Program-made: the position numbers and the translations under genes
Notes under the pieces: generated by a model
Seen by the model: only the letters and a program-made list of their open reading frames with translations
Told to the model about the DNA's origin: nothing
The model's database searches: none
From: Rhodocyclaceae bacterium
Lineage (GTDB): Bacteria; Pseudomonadota; Gammaproteobacteria; Burkholderiales; Rhodocyclaceae
NCBI GenBank assembly: GCA_016791105.1
Contig: JAEUNM010000100.1
Span: 1-45,640, forward strand
Direction: 5' to 3'
Length of the DNA: 45,640 bases
In this document: one piece after another, positions 43,242 through 45,640 of the stretch
Position numbering within the stretch: position 1 is the stretch's first letter
Layout: each line of letters opens with the position of its first letter

Positions 43242-44737
43242 GGGTTGATCGCCTCCGTATTGAACACCAGGTCGAAAGTCAGCGCCTTCCGGTCCGACTT
43301 GCTGTGCAGTTTGTAGAGCAGTTCACCTTTGTAGGTGTCGGGGTGGAACAGACCGATGAAGCCGCGGCCGAATCCTTCCACCGCCTGACCGACCGGATCT
43401 TTGGCCCGCACCTGGCCGGTTAGCCATACCCGTTCTACGGTTACGGTAATGGTCAGTCCAAGCTTCAAATCTCCGATCGGAACATTGGGGGCGGAAAGCA
43501 CGAGGGAATTGCGCATGGCATCGAACTGCCGCGTGATCGGCGGCAATTCGTAAATCTGACTAAGCTGGCCGGCCACCTTGACGCCAAGATTCCACGGCTC
43601 GTTATAGTTGCACAGCCGTGCCTGGTTATCCGCCGAGCCTATGGCGCACAGGCGCCATTCAAAATTCAGCCTGCGCGAAGATTCGCTCACCGCCACCTCA
43701 TAGTCGTCCGCATTGCGGGAGGTGGTGGTCATCTGGTTGTAGCCCAGATTGGCCGAGGTGGTGTAAGGGCTGGGTCCGGCATTGGCGCCGACGCTGAACC
43801 CGGCCGATTGCGACACCGCGGTCGAGCCCATCTTGTTGGTCGGGAAATATTCCGCAACGCTGAACGGGTAAGGCACGCTGACCGCCACATCCACGCTGCG
43901 GATGAACACGCCCGAATCCACCTTGGTGGATCCGGAATCCGTCAGCGAGGCGCGCGAATCCTTGGTGTCTATGCGCACATAGGTGGTGCCGTTCTCGCGC
44001 CAGGCCCATATTTTCGGCAGCAGCCTTATGGTCAATAAATGTCCGTCCAGCACCCGCGCATGGCCGGCCATGTCGTCGCGCAGCTTGAATTCCGTGCGCA
44101 TTCCACCGGACTCGGTGGCTTGCCCGGGGCGCAAGCCGGCAACCTGCCGCCAATGCTGGTCGCCTGGCTTGGTGATGGCCGGCTCGGTAACACGCGGCGG
44201 CGGTGGCTCGGCGGCAAGCTGCTGAGCAACGATGCTGTGGGCCTGGTCGGCCGCGGCCGTCACTTCGTAACGATCGATTTCCACGCCCTGGTCGCCGAAC
44301 AATAACAAGCCCCCAGGTTTGACGGCCAGGATGCGCACTTTCGCCGGCTCGACCGTATCCAGGTATTGCGGCTGGTTCTGATCGTCGATCTGGTAAATAT
44401 CGAGCGCCTTGGCGCTGCTATTGACGATCGCCACCCTCACCTCGCCTTCCGCGCCAGCTTTGGCAGGCTGCGCTTCGGTAATGACACTTTCCTGCTTGGA
44501 TGGCTGGTCCGGCGCAGCGTGCAGGGATAGCGGCAGAAGGCCGAACATGGCGAGGATTGCACGCGCGCCCACCCGTACCGCCGGGGCTGCCGGGCCGCGG
44601 CCGGAGATAGGCATGGATGCATGCGAGTGCTCAGGCGCAGCAGGTACGCCCGCGACCTGCACGGTACACTCCCCGGACCATCGCGGGAGCGCAGGCCGTG
44701 TGGTGTGAGCAAAACTTCGGTTGGTGGCATCAGGCAT
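43238..44737 (-). CDS. Secreted leukocidin/hemolysin-like protein
   Basis: Predicted 499 residues. A hydrophobic signal core lies at about 58-75 (AILAMFGLLPLSLHAAP), after an unusually long polar N-terminus. From about 225 the sequence is beta-rich with alternating Ser/Thr/Asn segments (YPFSVAEYFPTNKMGSTA, then TSANLGYNQMTTTSRN and NFEWRLCAIGS). This recalls the stem and rim of leukocidin/hemolysin pore-forming toxins, and the family call is tentative. ATG 44737 was chosen because AGGAG lies eight bases upstream; ATG 44614 would give a conventional signal peptide but has no ribosome site. The gene is coupled to a toxin-like partner, suggesting a pore plus effector pair. Confidence 0.62.
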   Translation of the reverse strand: MPDATNRSFAHTTRPALPRWSGECTVQVAGVPAAPEHSHASMPISGRGPAAPAVRVGARAILAMFGLLPLSLHAAPDQPSKQESVITEAQPAKAGAEGEVRVAIVNSSAKALDIYQIDDQNQPQYLDTVEPAKVRILAVKPGGLLLFGDQGVEIDRYEVTAAADQAHSIVAQQLAAEPPPPRVTEPAITKPGDQHWRQVAGLRPGQATESGGMRTEFKLRDDMAGHARVLDGHLLTIRLLPKIWAWRENGTTYVRIDTKDSRASLTDSGSTKVDSGVFIRSVDVAVSVPYPFSVAEYFPTNKMGSTAVSQSAGFSVGANAGPSPYTTSANLGYNQMTTTSRNADDYEVAVSESSRRLNFEWRLCAIGSADNQARLCNYNEPWNLGVKVAGQLSQIYELPPITRQFDAMRNSLVLSAPNVPIGDLKLGLTITVTVERVWLTGQVRAKDPVGQAVEGFGRGFIGLFHPDTYKGELLYKLHSKSDRKALTFDLVFNTEAINP

Positions 44738-45371
44738 GGCTCAGGCTCCTGGCTGCGTGTTGCGTCGCACCCGCGTGTCGGCCCCAATTCGGCACCGGCG
44801 CCGCGACGGGGCAAAAAAAGCGCGCGGTCTGCACTGCCATACCGCGCAAAATCAGCGGGCAACATTGCCCGGCCAGCCTGCGTGCGGTATACCGAGCGGG
44901 CACGCACCACACGCCGCCGGGTGACGCCAAGCCCCGGCCAGCTTGCGAACCGGAATCCTAGCCGTGCGTTGTAAGGCCGCGGCACCCGTTTTGCCCTCCC
45001 TCTGCACGGGTGACGCCGGAGAAATTTGACAAATAATCTTTGCTGCCATGTATTTTCTACCGAAGGGAGCCGTGAATCAAGCATGTCCCGGCAAAGTCCG
45101 GCGCGTCGGCGCCGCATACCTGGCGCATGAAAAAGTCCCAAGCACTTTTTAAGCTGAATTTCCCTGGGCGGAAAGTCGCCCTGCGAATGACCAGGCGAAA
45201 CGATTGAGTGGTCTTGAATCCACTGTTGGCACGACGCATACCGAGTGCGACGTAAGCGGAAGAGCAATTGTGTTTGCGCCAAACGCCTGTTCTGGCGGAT
45301 AGCGTCTGGTTCACCTGAATGTGTTTGTACCCGCGTCGCTCGGAGTGACGACGAAACTCCAAGGCCCGCCA
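44738..45371. other. Non-coding gap upstream of the leukocidin-like operon
   Basis: 634 bp without a supportable gene. The only long frame on the minus strand (to 45282) is a shadow of the gene below. The stretch around 45010-45060 is AT-richer than its surroundings and may hold the operon's promoter, but no clear boxes were found. Confidence 0.45.
44746..44750 (-). promoter_or_regulatory. Ribosome site supporting the 44737 start
   Basis: AGGAG on the minus strand, eight bases before ATG 44737. It favours the long N-terminus over the alternative ATG at 44614. Confidence 0.5.
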
Positions 45372-45505
45372 GTCGAATAAGCGTGCGGTGTTGGGGTTCG
45401 CTGGCTCACCGCAACCTACAAAAACGGTCTCAGCGCGTGGCGGCGGCGCAATAAGTGGCCAGTTTATGTAGGTTGGGGTGACGACAGGAACCCCAACGCC
45501 GGGCC
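45372..45505. repeat. 134-bp tandem repeat, unit 1
   Basis: The unit starts GTCGAATAAGCGTG and contains an inverted pair of the dispersed GTTGGGGTTCGC / GTAGGTTGGGGTGACGACAG element, with CAATAAGTGGCCAG between the two. It repeats at 45506 with scattered substitutions. Confidence 0.88.
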
Positions 45506-45640
45506 GTCGAATATGCGTGGGTTGTTGGGGTTCGCAGGCTCACCCCAACCTACAAAAGCGGTCTCGGCGCGTGACAGCGGCGCAATAAGTGGCCAGCTTA
45601 CGTAGGTTGGGGTGACGACAGGAACCCCAACGCCGGGCGG
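45506..45640. repeat. 134-bp tandem repeat, unit 2 (reaches window edge)
   Basis: The second unit starts at GTCGAATATGCGTG. It carries the canonical forms TCACCCCAACCTAC and GTAGGTTGGGGTGACG. The array may continue beyond the window. Confidence 0.88.

Noticed and set aside
44437..45282. 281-codon minus-strand frame upstream of the leukocidin-like gene
   Set aside because: Much of it is the shadow of the 43238-44737 gene; the rest is Arg-rich with no start signal.

Overview
The window is a high-GC bacterial chromosome segment, most likely from a betaproteobacterium or a related pseudomonad-like gammaproteobacterium. The best evidence is the order yqgE-ruvX-pyrR-pyrB-pyrC' (inactive dihydroorotase), known from Pseudomonas and relatives. 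Large multi-domain hybrid kinases, a PrlF/YhaV toxin-antitoxin pair and several families of short dispersed repeats fit the same picture. I cannot name a species. No tRNA, rRNA, CRISPR array, transposase or phage gene was found.

Layout. (1) 276-6333, plus strand: a tightly coupled three-gene export-like operon. It encodes a GAF-HlyD adaptor, a PqqD-like/M50 peptidase/HlyD-like membrane protein and a shortened SecA-like ATPase. A repeat-rich spacer with a 32-bp tandem repeat and a 155-bp duplication follows (6381-6843). (2) 6905-15133, minus strand: a PcaD-type enol-lactonase, a two-domain siroheme-decarboxylase-like protein (NirD/NirL or AhbA/B family), an ALDH7-type aldehyde dehydrogenase coupled to an arginase-ornithine aminotransferase fusion, and a class I photolyase. 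(3) 15257-19762, plus strand: the yqgE-ruvX-pyrR-pyrB-pyrX operon, with an MT-A70 adenine methyltransferase inserted between pyrB and pyrX. (4) 20235-23820: a periplasmic solute-binding protein overlapping a hybrid histidine kinase. (5) 23821-29133: small genes, including two secreted or unknown proteins, a Cys-rich YidD-like protein and a membrane protein with a possible primase-like motif. Several non-coding stretches carry hairpins and repeats. (6) 29134-40830: three consecutive hybrid kinases. The first has five PAS domains and an HPt, the second is MASE1-CHASE-PAS with an HPt, and the third is hemerythrin-kinase-REC-REC-EAL. Together they look like a redox/oxygen-responsive phosphorelay ending in c-di-GMP hydrolysis. 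(7) 41018-44737, minus strand: the prlF-yhaV toxin-antitoxin pair with a visible promoter/operator. Next to it is an operon of a leukocidin-like secreted protein, a Pro-rich secreted protein with a polymorphic-toxin-like C-terminus and a 72-residue immunity-like protein. (8) The right end carries a 134-bp tandem repeat built from the dispersed GTAGGTTGGGG element.

The best candidates for undescribed systems are the HlyD/M50-PqqD/SecA-like operon, the leukocidin-like plus toxin plus immunity operon, the hemerythrin-to-EAL kinase module and the arginase-OAT fusion. All functions are inferred from visible motifs and memory of families; no database search was run.
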